From positions 18,569 through 82,568 of IMG/VR virus record IMGVR_UViG_3300031857_000094: a stretch of 64,000 nt of DNA; one strand, given 5' to 3'. The translations under genes were made by a program, and so were the position numbers. The stretch's first letter is position 1. Each line of letters starts with the position of its first letter. Source of the stretch: a virus. Of the stretch, positions 11,201 through 18,916 are shown one piece after another. Below the pieces are notes generated by a model. That model had not been told where the DNA came from. It was given only the letters and a program-made list of their open reading frames with translations, and did no database searches.

Positions 11201-11675
11201 CTGTTCTGATGATTTCGTTATTAGCGAAGAAACGATATCCAGTTGAGTTGTTGGCTGCAATATATTTAACATACAACGTTTTATAGTTTGGTGATGTAGA
11301 TTCTGAACCGTCTTTAACTTTAACAACTATACCAAGAACACCAGACGTTGCACCTTTAACGATCTTATTAGAAAAATCGCTAACTGTTACTGTATTACCA
11401 GTTGAATTGTTGTTGCGCAGTTTAACGAAACTATAACGAGTATCGTAATTAGTTTCAAGACCCTGAACGGTTGAACCTTCTCTAAAAATATGCGAAGCGA
11501 AACGATCGATCTGATTTTGAAGGATCGTTTGCATCTGCGTGAGTTCGCGAGCCTGCACAGCCAATCCTGGGCGGAACAGAATACGATGGAAGTTTTTAGA
11601 CTCATCGAAATCGTCGTAGTAAGGTGATACGTTGAAGTTCGTTGAGAGCGTGACGTTATTAGCTTCTGCAGCCAT
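5265..11675 (-). CDS. Giant DUF4815 baseplate/tail structural protein, 2136 aa
   Basis: The N-terminal region (STNFNVSPYYDDFDESKNFH, then FRPGLAVQARELTQMQTILQNQI and FREGSTVQG) is the DUF4815 signature of T4-like cyanophages and relatives, where the protein is a large virion component. The remaining 1900 residues are Thr/Ser/Asn-rich beta structure with repeated TSGATGxI-type units, as in fibres and baseplate connectors. The ATG at 11675 is preceded by GGAAGG at good spacing; an in-frame TTG four codons earlier is less likely. It lies between the gp8 homologue and the fibre genes, so I infer it links wedge to fibres. Confidence 0.85.
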   Translation of the reverse strand: MAAEANNVTLSTNFNVSPYYDDFDESKNFHRILFRPGLAVQARELTQMQTILQNQIDRFASHIFREGSTVQGLETNYDTRYSFVKLRNNNSTGNTVTVSDFSNKIVKGATSGVLGIVVKVKDGSESTSPNYKTLYVKYIAANNSTGYRFFANNEIIRTVGGGTIYSANSITSGATGFGAAVTFNTGIVYAKDHFIRVPEQTVLVSNYQSTTASARVGFDITETIVTETTDESLLDPASGSYNYAAPGAARLKLTANVRSVALTATVSNTFVELFQVKDGVVQSISTRPQYSQIRDYIAKRTADESGDYVVNGFEINVKEHLKTGNNQGVLTSAEGGNNQLLVVFAEPGKAYVKGYDIERIATIGRNIQKATDSEAVQSAKALVDYGNYVIVDNVVGNWDVNQQSIVSLRSAQADAVSSRNYSTTVFSGSQIGTARVRGIEYYSGTPGLPSAQYKLYLTDVTMAAGQSFTAVQSIGYNGGGSTVYGKADIVGSNGLNANTSDPLFDRAVFRLPAQAIKRLRTTSGTVRNDYSFYVSNNVSFTTGGIATLTLSDGTFDGSGVLSDAATRTDFYVVSRGYANTTTFSETLSTTNGSNTITASATIDGKVNPGDAIYISSVSNTFIVSTVSGSTITTLGPVNGVTGSGKSFFKRFFPGQVLDFAGVGKDGARSINITSSTGATFDINETLTTTLSATIVSTLNKINGQEQSKSVQRNRLVQIHVGSNRGGSGYTANTTGPWSLGLSDGFKLISVRKKSSADFASATEGTDVTSHFTLDSGMLDSYYSHSRLVKKSSSALSIASGDRLLVKFDYFTHGVNPTGFFSYDSYPVDDATAATNTSKIFTYEIPVYISPSTGISYDLRDCVDFRPRMTDTANSVTVLSSSTIATNPKTSNTFVLPSGGLHFSPTGQDFTTDLEYYLRRVDIIGLNTDGSLVVTKGVPAVRPATPPAPNDVMAMASIELAPYPSLPPVLARRVGRPDQANKFRKFNNRRYTMRDIGKIAERIDRLEYYTSLTLLELSAQDLLVQDANGLDRFKNGILVDSFTTHAVGNVFDLDYKVAIDPTKGEMRPRFTNDETPLVMTANSANVVRTNVTPAGLSRDQVIVLSSTPSSSAFLPGTEVKIGSTPSATIRHRVGNKLYVEDAIVNFAAGATVVGNRAVGGSESANVSSVTATTAGKLVTLPYSHKILVNQPYATTTRNCAGAIWNFVGTLTLLPDNDYWCDTVEGPDTNITIDLNTDSWEYLASTWPANWNAPITSFTGSPVLVGSATNNVGGTYAVTQIDGSQIIYQDTQTQNYYATPTITTQTGEQTGIGFVTTTASYGNIVVDTSIIPYMRSRQILFKMQGMMPSIRVYGFFDGVDVNAYVTPLTEAEFTSGLKTITGAPITPAAAAGSAFVTDAYGTAYGAFQLPNDSSLKFRTGAKRLRFTDNPTNSGSFGQLVTSCEATYTAEGLAQTVSSLTVTTKSVEITQSALNSTTYGSSSSVTTSSGQVVVGTIPAPEEDNDDGGDWVPPEVPAHGDPIGQSFFINSILSTKTQTSGMYLTKFDLFFASKDNIRSVTIDIREVDPLTSAVTMKVVPYSRVTLTSAEVNTSADSSAATPVYFPSPVHLSNETEYAIVITPESGSPYYSVYTAVLGGKDLIDKSIVSEQPAAGVLFVSANQRVFQPEQKEDLKFTAYYAEFNKSTVGTLIVKNPARDHLTIANTTGALSSIGEVVHGQTRLVGTFTPGNGLKGNTATGNSFVQGMTSGATGKIVSVSANHVVVRDVSTGAKFRGGEAVRFRLGASPTTSPLAGNSTGGITSATYPVGRVTYYDAINYANTRLIVANTSYVNSGVAFANARAFATDTYIKGQTSGYNARIVTINNVAIDNMNLITNMIVPSNNQVRAFAKMATSTSARDSSFFRVNINGDTELSSPRYVLSRSIESNTSASSATMATNRSLEIKYEIDGRNIVASPAIDLDRIALYHTHNLISTNAAIGSSEDYVKFGGNAETRYITRIVGLADGQDAEDLRVYLTAYKPSGSNIFVYYKILAAEDNDSMADVRWIPMELNESQGFTAATRYSSSENKNDFLELVYDVPNYTNTARSGANNSTGIIEYRNSARAAYSKFKYFAIKIVLTNSTSSNPPRVKDLRAIALMI

Positions 11676-11687
11676 GATACCTTCCAA

Positions 11688-13511
11688 TTAGTATTTAATT
11701 GCTATTTTGAAATCTTCTGTCTGAGCAGGATCGCGGAGAACAGCTTCTCTATTTTCAGTATATATGACAAAACCAGTGTGGGGTTTTGTAGCAGGTTTCG
11801 TTAGTGAAACTACGTTGGCTGTGATAGATGAAGTCAATCCTGTCAATGTTTCTCCAGGAGTAAACGATCCACCAGTTCCATTGGTTACTACACGAATGAC
11901 TTTCGCGACACCTTTGGTTCTAGAAGCATTTGAGTTGGCAAAATAAACAAGTCGTGCCTTTGCACCGCTCGTTGATCCAACTACAATTTCATCCTCAACG
12001 AAATCGCCCGTAACTAACTCTACACCTATTCTGGTTGTCTGATCGATAACAGTAGAGTTGGCATATGAACCGTTAGCAAGAATAGGATCTCTAAGAATAC
12101 CAATCAAACGGAAATCGTTGTTTGTTGGGAACGTATTCGATTCTGATCCGCTAGTGCGAATGTTCAAGAAGATAGTCGTTCCACCAAGCTCGTCGACTGG
12201 ATCTGATCCATGACCGTTGAGTGGTGAAATGATAGGACGAGCCGTTGCACCAAAACCATGCGAAGAGTTAGCAGTAATCGTAGCATTCGCTGACGAATAC
12301 GAACGACCCTGATTAATTATGGTGATCTTACGAACACTACCACCAGTCGTACTTGATACATACGCAGTCGCGCGCGAAGTAGTCGTTCCACCTGAATCGC
12401 CACGAATAGTAACGAGCGGAGAAATCACATAACGACTTGATGTGGTAGGCGTGACAGTAAAAGCTGAGTTAACAATTAAAGTGTTGTTAGATCCCCAATA
12501 CTTTACAATTTTACGAAGCTCTCCCGCGGCGGGTCCTTCACTTATAAACAAACCAGAACCAACATAAGTTCCGTCGATACCAGAAGAAGTTGACTGCAAT
12601 TTCATTACTGTTGTACTCGTAACAGTGTGAAACGTATTTGTTGTATGAAGATATCCAGCGCCGTCAGCGATAACCTTAACGTGATGAATTGAACCGTTAC
12701 CCGATGTGCGAGCGTTTTGTTGCACCGTCCACTGCGCACTATTACTGCTGGATGTTAAAGTTTTAACTGGCATATAATCAACAGTCAAAAACTGAGTGCG
12801 TTCTCCAGACTCGATGGTATACATGTATTTCCAACGATATCCATCGGCTGTCGTTTCGATAGATGTTCCAGTTGTCGTTGGTTTTACAGTTGAGTTGGCT
12901 CCACGATTATTATCAATGCACTTATACACATTGTAATCGTCCGTCATCATAAAGAAACGGAGCGATCCAGGCGCAGCCGTCAATGAAACTACTGCTTTAT
13001 CGTCCCACTCATTGTAAAACGTATTATTAGCCCAATTGACGCGAGGAATGGCATGAGTCGCATCTGAAGACTGAATTTTCTTCATGGATGTGATGTCGTC
13101 AACTAAATCGTAGTTAACGTTGAAGTAACTTGGCGTTACAGCTGGAGGTTGAGATTCAGAAAACGTCTTACGAATATAAGCGTTTGCTCCAGTTGTGTTA
13201 GCGCCAGATGGTCTCGGTGTAACAACAATAGTTTGTGCAGTCGGAATAGAGTGAACACGAACTACTGTCGACTGACCAGTAATACCAATTCTATCACCAA
13301 CGGCAAGCTCTGTCGTAAAGTATGTGCCTATGCCTACGATAGTATTAGAACTCGTCGTCGTTTTTACAGTCCCCGCGATAGGAATCGCATTAGCATATTG
13401 TTGAGGTTTCCCGATGAAAAAGTAATAGCGAGTAGGTGCTGCTTCGTTCAGTCCCTCAAGGAACTGTTGGGCGTTCAGCACTCTAAATCGACGAGGTACT
13501 AATCCTGGCAT
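11688..13511 (-). CDS. gp8: Baseplate wedge subunit, T4 gp8-like, 607 aa
   Basis: The central block around residues 180-250 (RFFMMTDDYNVYKCIDNN, then TADGYRWKYMYTI) is the conserved core of gp8 wedge proteins. It is much longer than T4 gp8 (334 aa). The extra length is Thr/Ser-rich beta modules (GTVKTTTSSNTIVGIGTYF, SGAKARLVYFANS) that also occur in the gp7-like and DUF4815 proteins beside it. The start ATG at 13511 shares its last base region with the stop of the 190-aa gene. It belongs to the wedge operon gp6-gp7-gp8. Confidence 0.85.
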   Translation of the reverse strand: MPGLVPRRFRVLNAQQFLEGLNEAAPTRYYFFIGKPQQYANAIPIAGTVKTTTSSNTIVGIGTYFTTELAVGDRIGITGQSTVVRVHSIPTAQTIVVTPRPSGANTTGANAYIRKTFSESQPPAVTPSYFNVNYDLVDDITSMKKIQSSDATHAIPRVNWANNTFYNEWDDKAVVSLTAAPGSLRFFMMTDDYNVYKCIDNNRGANSTVKPTTTGTSIETTADGYRWKYMYTIESGERTQFLTVDYMPVKTLTSSSNSAQWTVQQNARTSGNGSIHHVKVIADGAGYLHTTNTFHTVTSTTVMKLQSTSSGIDGTYVGSGLFISEGPAAGELRKIVKYWGSNNTLIVNSAFTVTPTTSSRYVISPLVTIRGDSGGTTTSRATAYVSSTTGGSVRKITIINQGRSYSSANATITANSSHGFGATARPIISPLNGHGSDPVDELGGTTIFLNIRTSGSESNTFPTNNDFRLIGILRDPILANGSYANSTVIDQTTRIGVELVTGDFVEDEIVVGSTSGAKARLVYFANSNASRTKGVAKVIRVVTNGTGGSFTPGETLTGLTSSITANVVSLTKPATKPHTGFVIYTENREAVLRDPAQTEDFKIAIKY

Positions 13512-14083
13512 TATGCAGACGCAGTATAAGTTACGTTAACAACGTCACCGTTACCAATGGTCTTATCGCCACCTGTGAACAGACCTGCTGAGTAAAGTGA
13601 ACCAGAGTATCCACCCTTAGCCGCAGCTAGACCAGTTCCAGTGTTAGCCATCAGGAACGTACCTTTGATTGTGTTGGCTGAAGTAATCGAGAACACAGCA
13701 GCTGTTGAAGTCGCCTTCGAGCCGCTTGATGCTGCTGAAAACGATGGTGGGCGACGAGTTGTCTGTGAGTAACCTGTGAACTCAGTCCAGCCCGTATGTG
13801 AGTTAGCTGTATCGCCAGCAGCAACAGCAGTATAACCTGTTGAGCTGATCAGACCAAGAAATACTTTTCCAGTGTATGCAGAACCAGCTAGATACGTATC
13901 TAGAAGATGATTCTTGCCCTGAGTTGTAACAAGATTACTAAACTCTTCTTCCCACTTTAGGTTTCCATGCGCATCAAAACATTGTGCAACATACTTACCT
14001 GTTACATTAACCTCTTCCATATTACCTGCTCCTCTAACGACTGTAGCGTCGGCGTGAGTTGTTGATTTGATTGATTCTGTCAT
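13511..14083 (-). CDS. Virion structural protein, 190 aa
   Basis: The core CFDAHGNLKWEEEFSNLVTTQGKNHLLDTYL, followed by a short-chain AAGDTANSHTGWTEFTGYSQTTRRPPSF segment, is a widespread phage minor structural protein pattern found in tailed phages of several groups. The exact role is unknown. Residues 1-16 (MTESIKSTTHADATVV) resemble the repeats at both ends of the adjacent gp7-like protein. A TATAAATA late promoter lies only 16 bases upstream of the ATG, with AGGAAG in between. Confidence 0.65.
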   Translation of the reverse strand: MTESIKSTTHADATVVRGAGNMEEVNVTGKYVAQCFDAHGNLKWEEEFSNLVTTQGKNHLLDTYLAGSAYTGKVFLGLISSTGYTAVAAGDTANSHTGWTEFTGYSQTTRRPPSFSAASSGSKATSTAAVFSITSANTIKGTFLMANTGTGLAAAKGGYSGSLYSAGLFTGGDKTIGNGDVVNVTYTASA

Positions 14084-14098
14084 AATGCTTCCTATCCG

Positions 14099-14106
14099 TA
14101 TTTATA
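14099..14106 (-). promoter_or_regulatory. T4-type late promoter (TATAAATA)
   Basis: The minus strand reads TTATAAATAC in the short gap between the gp7-like gene (stop at 14114) and the 190-aa structural gene. It is an exact late -10 match in non-coding sequence. The predicted start lies about 6 bases downstream, leaving a very short leader with an AGGAAG ribosome site. Confidence 0.65.
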
Positions 14107-14113
14107 ACTAGAT

Positions 14114-16519
14114 TTAGGACACAGTAGCGTCAACTGTATCGTATAGATTAATTGTGATATCACCAACTGGAGTGCTTTGCTCAGAAGACACTAAGTTATC
14201 TTGATAGTTCAAGATCAATACGCCAAATATTCCGTTGGCCGTAATCGTCGCGTTTTCTGCAACAACAGTCGTGATCGACTCTGATATTGAAGTATTAGCG
14301 ATAAATGTAGCATCAGGAGTTTCAGTAGGAGTGATAGATTCTGAAGCAAACGTATTAGCAATAAATGTAGCATCAGGAGTTTCAACGGATGTAATTGATT
14401 CCGTGATGTTTGTATTAGCAGTGAATGTTGCGGTGTGTGTTGCATCAGTCGAAACAGAATCAGTTACGCTCATACCGTAATTGTATTCTGCTGTCGCTGT
14501 TTCTGTTACCGCCGCCGTAATAGGCTCTCTCACTACGCCGCGAGCAACGCTTGGCGCTTCGTCGATAACTGTGATATTTACATTCGCAGTCGAGCTAATA
14601 ACGTAATCACCGAACAACTTGACGCCCGCTGGATGAACGAGAGCCTTAATGATATCACGATACTTACTCAGCATCTGATTGACGCGAATAACGTATGAAA
14701 ACTCTTGATAGTAGAAGTTATCTTGCAGCTTATTGTTCCAGCTCAGGAAACCTTTAGTGTCGATATAACGACCTGGGAACGAAACGAAACCAGATGGTCT
14801 GGCTGTTCCAAAACCTGAGTATGTTTTCTTGCGATTCAGAGATCTATTGCTCGATGCTCCATTCGCGAAAGAGCTGCTTAAAGTTTGAATGATTGCCGCA
14901 TTAGACTGCGTCAAGTTAAAGATTGTAGCATCTTCATACTTGTTAAAGTTTGAGCCAGAAGTTGTGACGCGGATTTTCGAAATTGAACCAGGCGCATTAT
15001 CTGCTACAACAACTGCATTGTTACCGTGGAAATTGCCATATCCATCTGATAGATTCAATCTTCTAATGAAATCATCTACGATTGTAATCGTAGGTAGCGA
15101 AGTGCTGTATCCCTTACCTGGATTAATAAGAGTGATTGCGTTGATTGAATAGAGCGATGTGGTACTGAATGTAAGAGCACTGACTAGTCTCGTGCTAACA
15201 TTCGCAGCAGCCAAACGAATGTATGCGTTTGCGCCTGTTACATTTTGGAATGGTGTTTGCGTAGAAACGAACGAATTCGCACTAGTGATGGAATGAACGC
15301 GGGCAGTATTAGCTACGCCAAAAATGCGAACGATATCACCAACTTGCAACTGCGAAGTAAAGTTTGTTCCAATTCCTGAAATAGTATTGGAAACACTCGA
15401 TGTTGCAACAGTTCCTGTTAGTTTAGTTGCAATTCTAGCTGTATTCGCTCCGCGACGAACAAAGAAAGATGGCGTATCAAGGCGCACATCTTTCATTGGG
15501 CCAATGAGATCTGTATTGATCGAAAGACCTGCAATAGGTTGAGATGTATATGATTCAACCTTTGCTTCGAATCCCGACCCGTTGCCGCCACTTACGAAAA
15601 GTCTAGTATTTTCTCTTGTGTATCCAGAACCAGCTTTCGTGAGTCTAACAGTGACTGCGCTTTTATTGGTAACTTCTGTGATAACGCCAGTCGCGTTTTC
15701 AGTAGAGCCAGCGCCGCTGATTTCTACGCTATCTCCTAAGTTATGAAATGCACCACCGTCGGTTACATCAATTCCGACGATAGATCCAACTTGAGAGCTG
15801 ACTGTCGTGAACTCACTAGTATTATCTGCGTTGATTACTCGTTCGCCATCGTTAAATGTTCCCACTATGTTACGAACAGTCATATCATAAACGAGAAGAC
15901 CGAGAGCTTCTGTAGCGATAATATCTTCTACGAATGCAGTGGCTCCAGAAGTTACGCCACGAATGCGCTTACCTTGTAGCGTTCTTGGATTAATGTTAGA
16001 CGGAGAGCCAACGCGAAGACGAGTTTCCTGTACCCAACGTCCGTCAGACGCGCGAAGGATATCGTCGCCAGGATAATAAAAATCAATTTCTTGACCGAAG
16101 AGCGCACGGAAAAGGAAACGATATGACTCTTGCGAACCACGAGTACGATAGAACTCGCGGATGTGTTTAGTCAGCAGACGCTTATTAGCCAAAACGTCTT
16201 TAGGAATGTTGATCATAAACTGTTTGCGGAAATATTCTACAAACGAATCAATAGTTCTGTCGATGTCTTGATTGTCGCGAATCGCACGAGCGGCATTGAT
16301 TGCTTTTCCGCTCTGCTCCATATACTCGAAGTATGCCTTCATGAAGGCAACGAACTGAGGTCCTTCTTCTCGAATGAACCCAGGTAGCTGAGTTTCAATT
16401 TGAGAAGATATCTTTTTCAAAATTTCTTCAGCACCCACGATTGCTTTAGCATCAGTATTTGCGTCTGACGCATCACTGGTGGTAATAGATTCTGTGATAC
16501 TATCTGTAAATGTAGTCAT
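14114..16519 (-). CDS. gp7: Baseplate wedge protein, gp7-like of T4-type phages, 801 aa
   Basis: Residues 35-175 (LPGFIREEGPQFVAFMKAYFEYMEQSG, HIREFYRTRGSQESYRFLFRALFG, DDILRASDGRW) match the protein between gp6 and gp8 in T4-like phages of marine and soil hosts, usually named gp7 wedge initiator. The middle has beta modules with GKGYSTSLPTITI-like motifs. The C-terminal 120 residues hold about three imperfect 20-residue repeats (ESITxxETPDATFIAN), and the first 20 residues carry the same SITESIT theme. T4 gp7 is longer (1032 aa), so orthology rests on gene order plus the N-terminal block. Confidence 0.7.
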   Translation of the reverse strand: MTTFTDSITESITTSDASDANTDAKAIVGAEEILKKISSQIETQLPGFIREEGPQFVAFMKAYFEYMEQSGKAINAARAIRDNQDIDRTIDSFVEYFRKQFMINIPKDVLANKRLLTKHIREFYRTRGSQESYRFLFRALFGQEIDFYYPGDDILRASDGRWVQETRLRVGSPSNINPRTLQGKRIRGVTSGATAFVEDIIATEALGLLVYDMTVRNIVGTFNDGERVINADNTSEFTTVSSQVGSIVGIDVTDGGAFHNLGDSVEISGAGSTENATGVITEVTNKSAVTVRLTKAGSGYTRENTRLFVSGGNGSGFEAKVESYTSQPIAGLSINTDLIGPMKDVRLDTPSFFVRRGANTARIATKLTGTVATSSVSNTISGIGTNFTSQLQVGDIVRIFGVANTARVHSITSANSFVSTQTPFQNVTGANAYIRLAAANVSTRLVSALTFSTTSLYSINAITLINPGKGYSTSLPTITIVDDFIRRLNLSDGYGNFHGNNAVVVADNAPGSISKIRVTTSGSNFNKYEDATIFNLTQSNAAIIQTLSSSFANGASSNRSLNRKKTYSGFGTARPSGFVSFPGRYIDTKGFLSWNNKLQDNFYYQEFSYVIRVNQMLSKYRDIIKALVHPAGVKLFGDYVISSTANVNITVIDEAPSVARGVVREPITAAVTETATAEYNYGMSVTDSVSTDATHTATFTANTNITESITSVETPDATFIANTFASESITPTETPDATFIANTSISESITTVVAENATITANGIFGVLILNYQDNLVSSEQSTPVGDITINLYDTVDATVS

Positions 16520-18411
16520 TAGAAGCTATACAACCTGATTGATGGTGTTTGAATAGTAGCTGTTTGTCCGATAGTTTCAATATTCGAAGCTGTAGCCACA
16601 GTTCGATTAGTCTTATCGTCAACGATATCAACACGGGTTTGAGAAATCAACAAGATCTGATTTCTAACAGGACTGATGTTTGGTGAAATTGGCGAAACGA
16701 AAACAGAAACGCCAGATCCGCTGTATGCGGATGGAAGGAACGAACTGATGTTCACTATTCCAGCTTCATACTCAATAGTTCCTGCCGAGAAGTTAGTATA
16801 AACTCTACCAAGGCGCCCAGCGCCAGAGCGATAGTATGTTCTTAGTGTGCCAAATCCGTTGTCATCAAAAAACGACTCTTGATCCTGATAAGTGAACGAC
16901 GATGAAGTTATAGATCCATATCCTGGATGGCGCGCAACTCCGCTAATCAGTTCTGGAGTACCTAGTCTCTGAATGCCATTGTTGAAGTTGATTGTATAGT
17001 TGCTAGAAATCGCTAGATTAGGAACGAACTGTTTTCTTAAACGAATATTAGCGTTGGTTGTTCTGATAGACTCATCTGTTCCGTCAACATAGTCAAGGAA
17101 ACGTGAGTATCTAAAGCTCTTATTGAATGTCGATAGATTCGTAGATTCAAACTGAATAACACGAGCTGCAACAGCACTAGCCAATTCGCCAGGAGTCAGC
17201 GTCGTAAGTGTTGGATCGTATCTGACTGTTACTTCTGGAACGATGTAGAGATAGACTGGATCAACGACTTCGATGTCGATTGACTGCACGTTGTATTTAC
17301 GAACAGCATTAACGATTTCTTGTTTTCTGTTTTGTGAAAATACAGTTGACGTTTTTGGCTTGGCAGATACAAACACTTTACCATAGATAGGCGGATCGTT
17401 TTCTTCGCCACCCCAAACAGAAATAGCTTGAATGTCTGGATTTTGTTTCAGAAGGATACGCTCATAATCCTCAGATGTTACTGTGCGATTTTGTGTTTCA
17501 TAGATACGCGGAGCATTAAATCTGACTGATTCAATATCTTCGATAGAAGCACCACCAGAAGATCTTCCGATTGGAACTACAGTGATTCCGCTTTGTCCAT
17601 TGATAGTCGTGTTAACGAGATTGAATGTGTTCGCGCCATTAGGAGCAGATCCGTTGCATACGCGATACGAAACTGTAATGATAGAAGATGTCGTTGGCTG
17701 TTTACCAAGCACATTATCGCCAAATGAAATCTTATATTTTTTCTGACGATCAGCTTCAATAAAGAAAACTTGAGACGAAGAGTTGGTAGTCATCAAGTCG
17801 TCAGCAGGAATATACGTTTGAACGTTTCCGCTGGCTGTAACTGAAACAGTGATACTTGTTGTATCTACATTTTCGTTAGGAAGAACAAATGATTGATTAG
17901 CAGTTCTGTTATAAACGAAACGATGTGTAAGTGGTGTTCCCTCTTTGATTTCAACGTATCCAGCAAATCCACCAGCACTATTGGCTGTAATTGTATATGT
18001 TTGTGGTGTTACGAACACATAGCTCGTTCCATTGACAGTCGTAGTGAACTGTGTGTTTTTAGGAACTTGAAGAGAAAGTAATGAAGAGTTAGCTGTAGTT
18101 GCAGTAAAAATCAGCTGAACGTTTGCTGTAGAGCTACGAGCAGAAGTTGGCATATAGCCAAGAGACTTGGCATGAGACACAACGCTATCATACAGCTGAG
18201 CTGTATCGATGAATCCCTCGTTCGTAGCCATATTCGTATAGAATGCGTTCAGATATGTGTTATACGCAAGCACATCGAGCAACGTACCAAGCGCTGAATC
18301 GCTGAAGTCATAGTCAGTAAACTCTGGCTTAGATGCGATATAGTTTCGCAGATTCGAACGAATAGAATCGAAGTCTAATCCAGTTACTACAAGATCGGTA
18401 GTCGTTGCCAT
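16519..18411 (-). CDS. gp6: Baseplate wedge subunit gp6, 630 aa
   Basis: The opening GLDFDSIRSNLRNYIASKPEFTDYDF followed by LGTLLDVLAYNTYLNAFYTNMATNEGFIDTAQ is the classic gp6 / gpJ-like N-terminus, and the length is close to T4 gp6 (660 aa). A conserved NRTVTSEDYERILLKQNPDIQAISVWGGEENDPPIYGKVF-type core is present near residue 300. gp6 dimers form the inner ring that holds the six wedges together. It overlaps gp25 upstream by 1 base and the gp7-like gene downstream by 1 base. Confidence 0.92.
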   Translation of the reverse strand: MATTTDLVVTGLDFDSIRSNLRNYIASKPEFTDYDFSDSALGTLLDVLAYNTYLNAFYTNMATNEGFIDTAQLYDSVVSHAKSLGYMPTSARSSTANVQLIFTATTANSSLLSLQVPKNTQFTTTVNGTSYVFVTPQTYTITANSAGGFAGYVEIKEGTPLTHRFVYNRTANQSFVLPNENVDTTSITVSVTASGNVQTYIPADDLMTTNSSSQVFFIEADRQKKYKISFGDNVLGKQPTTSSIITVSYRVCNGSAPNGANTFNLVNTTINGQSGITVVPIGRSSGGASIEDIESVRFNAPRIYETQNRTVTSEDYERILLKQNPDIQAISVWGGEENDPPIYGKVFVSAKPKTSTVFSQNRKQEIVNAVRKYNVQSIDIEVVDPVYLYIVPEVTVRYDPTLTTLTPGELASAVAARVIQFESTNLSTFNKSFRYSRFLDYVDGTDESIRTTNANIRLRKQFVPNLAISSNYTINFNNGIQRLGTPELISGVARHPGYGSITSSSFTYQDQESFFDDNGFGTLRTYYRSGAGRLGRVYTNFSAGTIEYEAGIVNISSFLPSAYSGSGVSVFVSPISPNISPVRNQILLISQTRVDIVDDKTNRTVATASNIETIGQTATIQTPSIRLYSF

Positions 18412-18839
18412 TAGCGGACCTTATTGAGATTGATGTCTAGTGTTAGTTGATTCAGAGTCGTGACGTTTCGGAATCTAATCGTAACATACAACTCGTTACT
18501 ATCACGATTTTCAGTAACGGTTACAGGTTTCGACTCTCCGCTAATATCAGCTCTAGGCTCAAAGTTTTCGATCGCGTTAACAATCAAGTTCTCAAAGTCG
18601 CTAGCCGCGATATCATCAAAGTTCTCGAACAGCCTAGAGCGAATATTTCCACCATAGTTCGGAAGAAACGGACGCTCGTAAGTATTAGTCAGAATCAAAT
18701 TCTTCAAGGCCTGCTTTACAGCATCATCATCTTTTTTAATCAGCAGCTTTCCCGTCGATGGATGACGACGAAACTGAAGATCAAAATCACGGAACGTGAT
18801 CTTTTTGAGTGAAGCTGGTAGCGGTCTTTTGTTATTCAT
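18411..18839 (-). CDS. gp25: Baseplate wedge subunit gp25, 142 aa
   Basis: This small protein has the gp25 / GPW core: FRDFDLQFRRHPSTGKLLIKKDDDAVKQALKNLILT, then ERPFLPNYGG and LFENFDD. gp25 nucleates the sheath and contacts gp6 in the wedge. The ATG at 18839 has AAAGGGAAAG just upstream. An AATAAATA late-like box lies about 20 bases upstream. It is coupled to gp6 (TAATG-type overlap). Confidence 0.92.
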   Translation of the reverse strand: MNNKRPLPASLKKITFRDFDLQFRRHPSTGKLLIKKDDDAVKQALKNLILTNTYERPFLPNYGGNIRSRLFENFDDIAASDFENLIVNAIENFEPRADISGESKPVTVTENRDSNELYVTIRFRNVTTLNQLTLDINLNKVR

Positions 18840-18916
18840 TGCTTTCCCTTTTCGTTATTTATTCAGGAAAAAAGTCTTGACAATATAACCAAAGACCATT
18901 ATAATAAGAACTGTGT
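18840..18916. promoter_or_regulatory. Gap with a leftward late-like box and a rightward sigma-70 promoter
   Basis: Reading left, AATAAATA (18856-18863) may be a variant late promoter for gp25. Reading right, TTGACA (18877-18882), exactly 17 bases, then TATAAT (18900-18905) is a perfect sigma-70 promoter. It fires into the antisense strand of the 471-aa gene, because the next rightward gene starts only at 25544. Confidence 0.6.
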
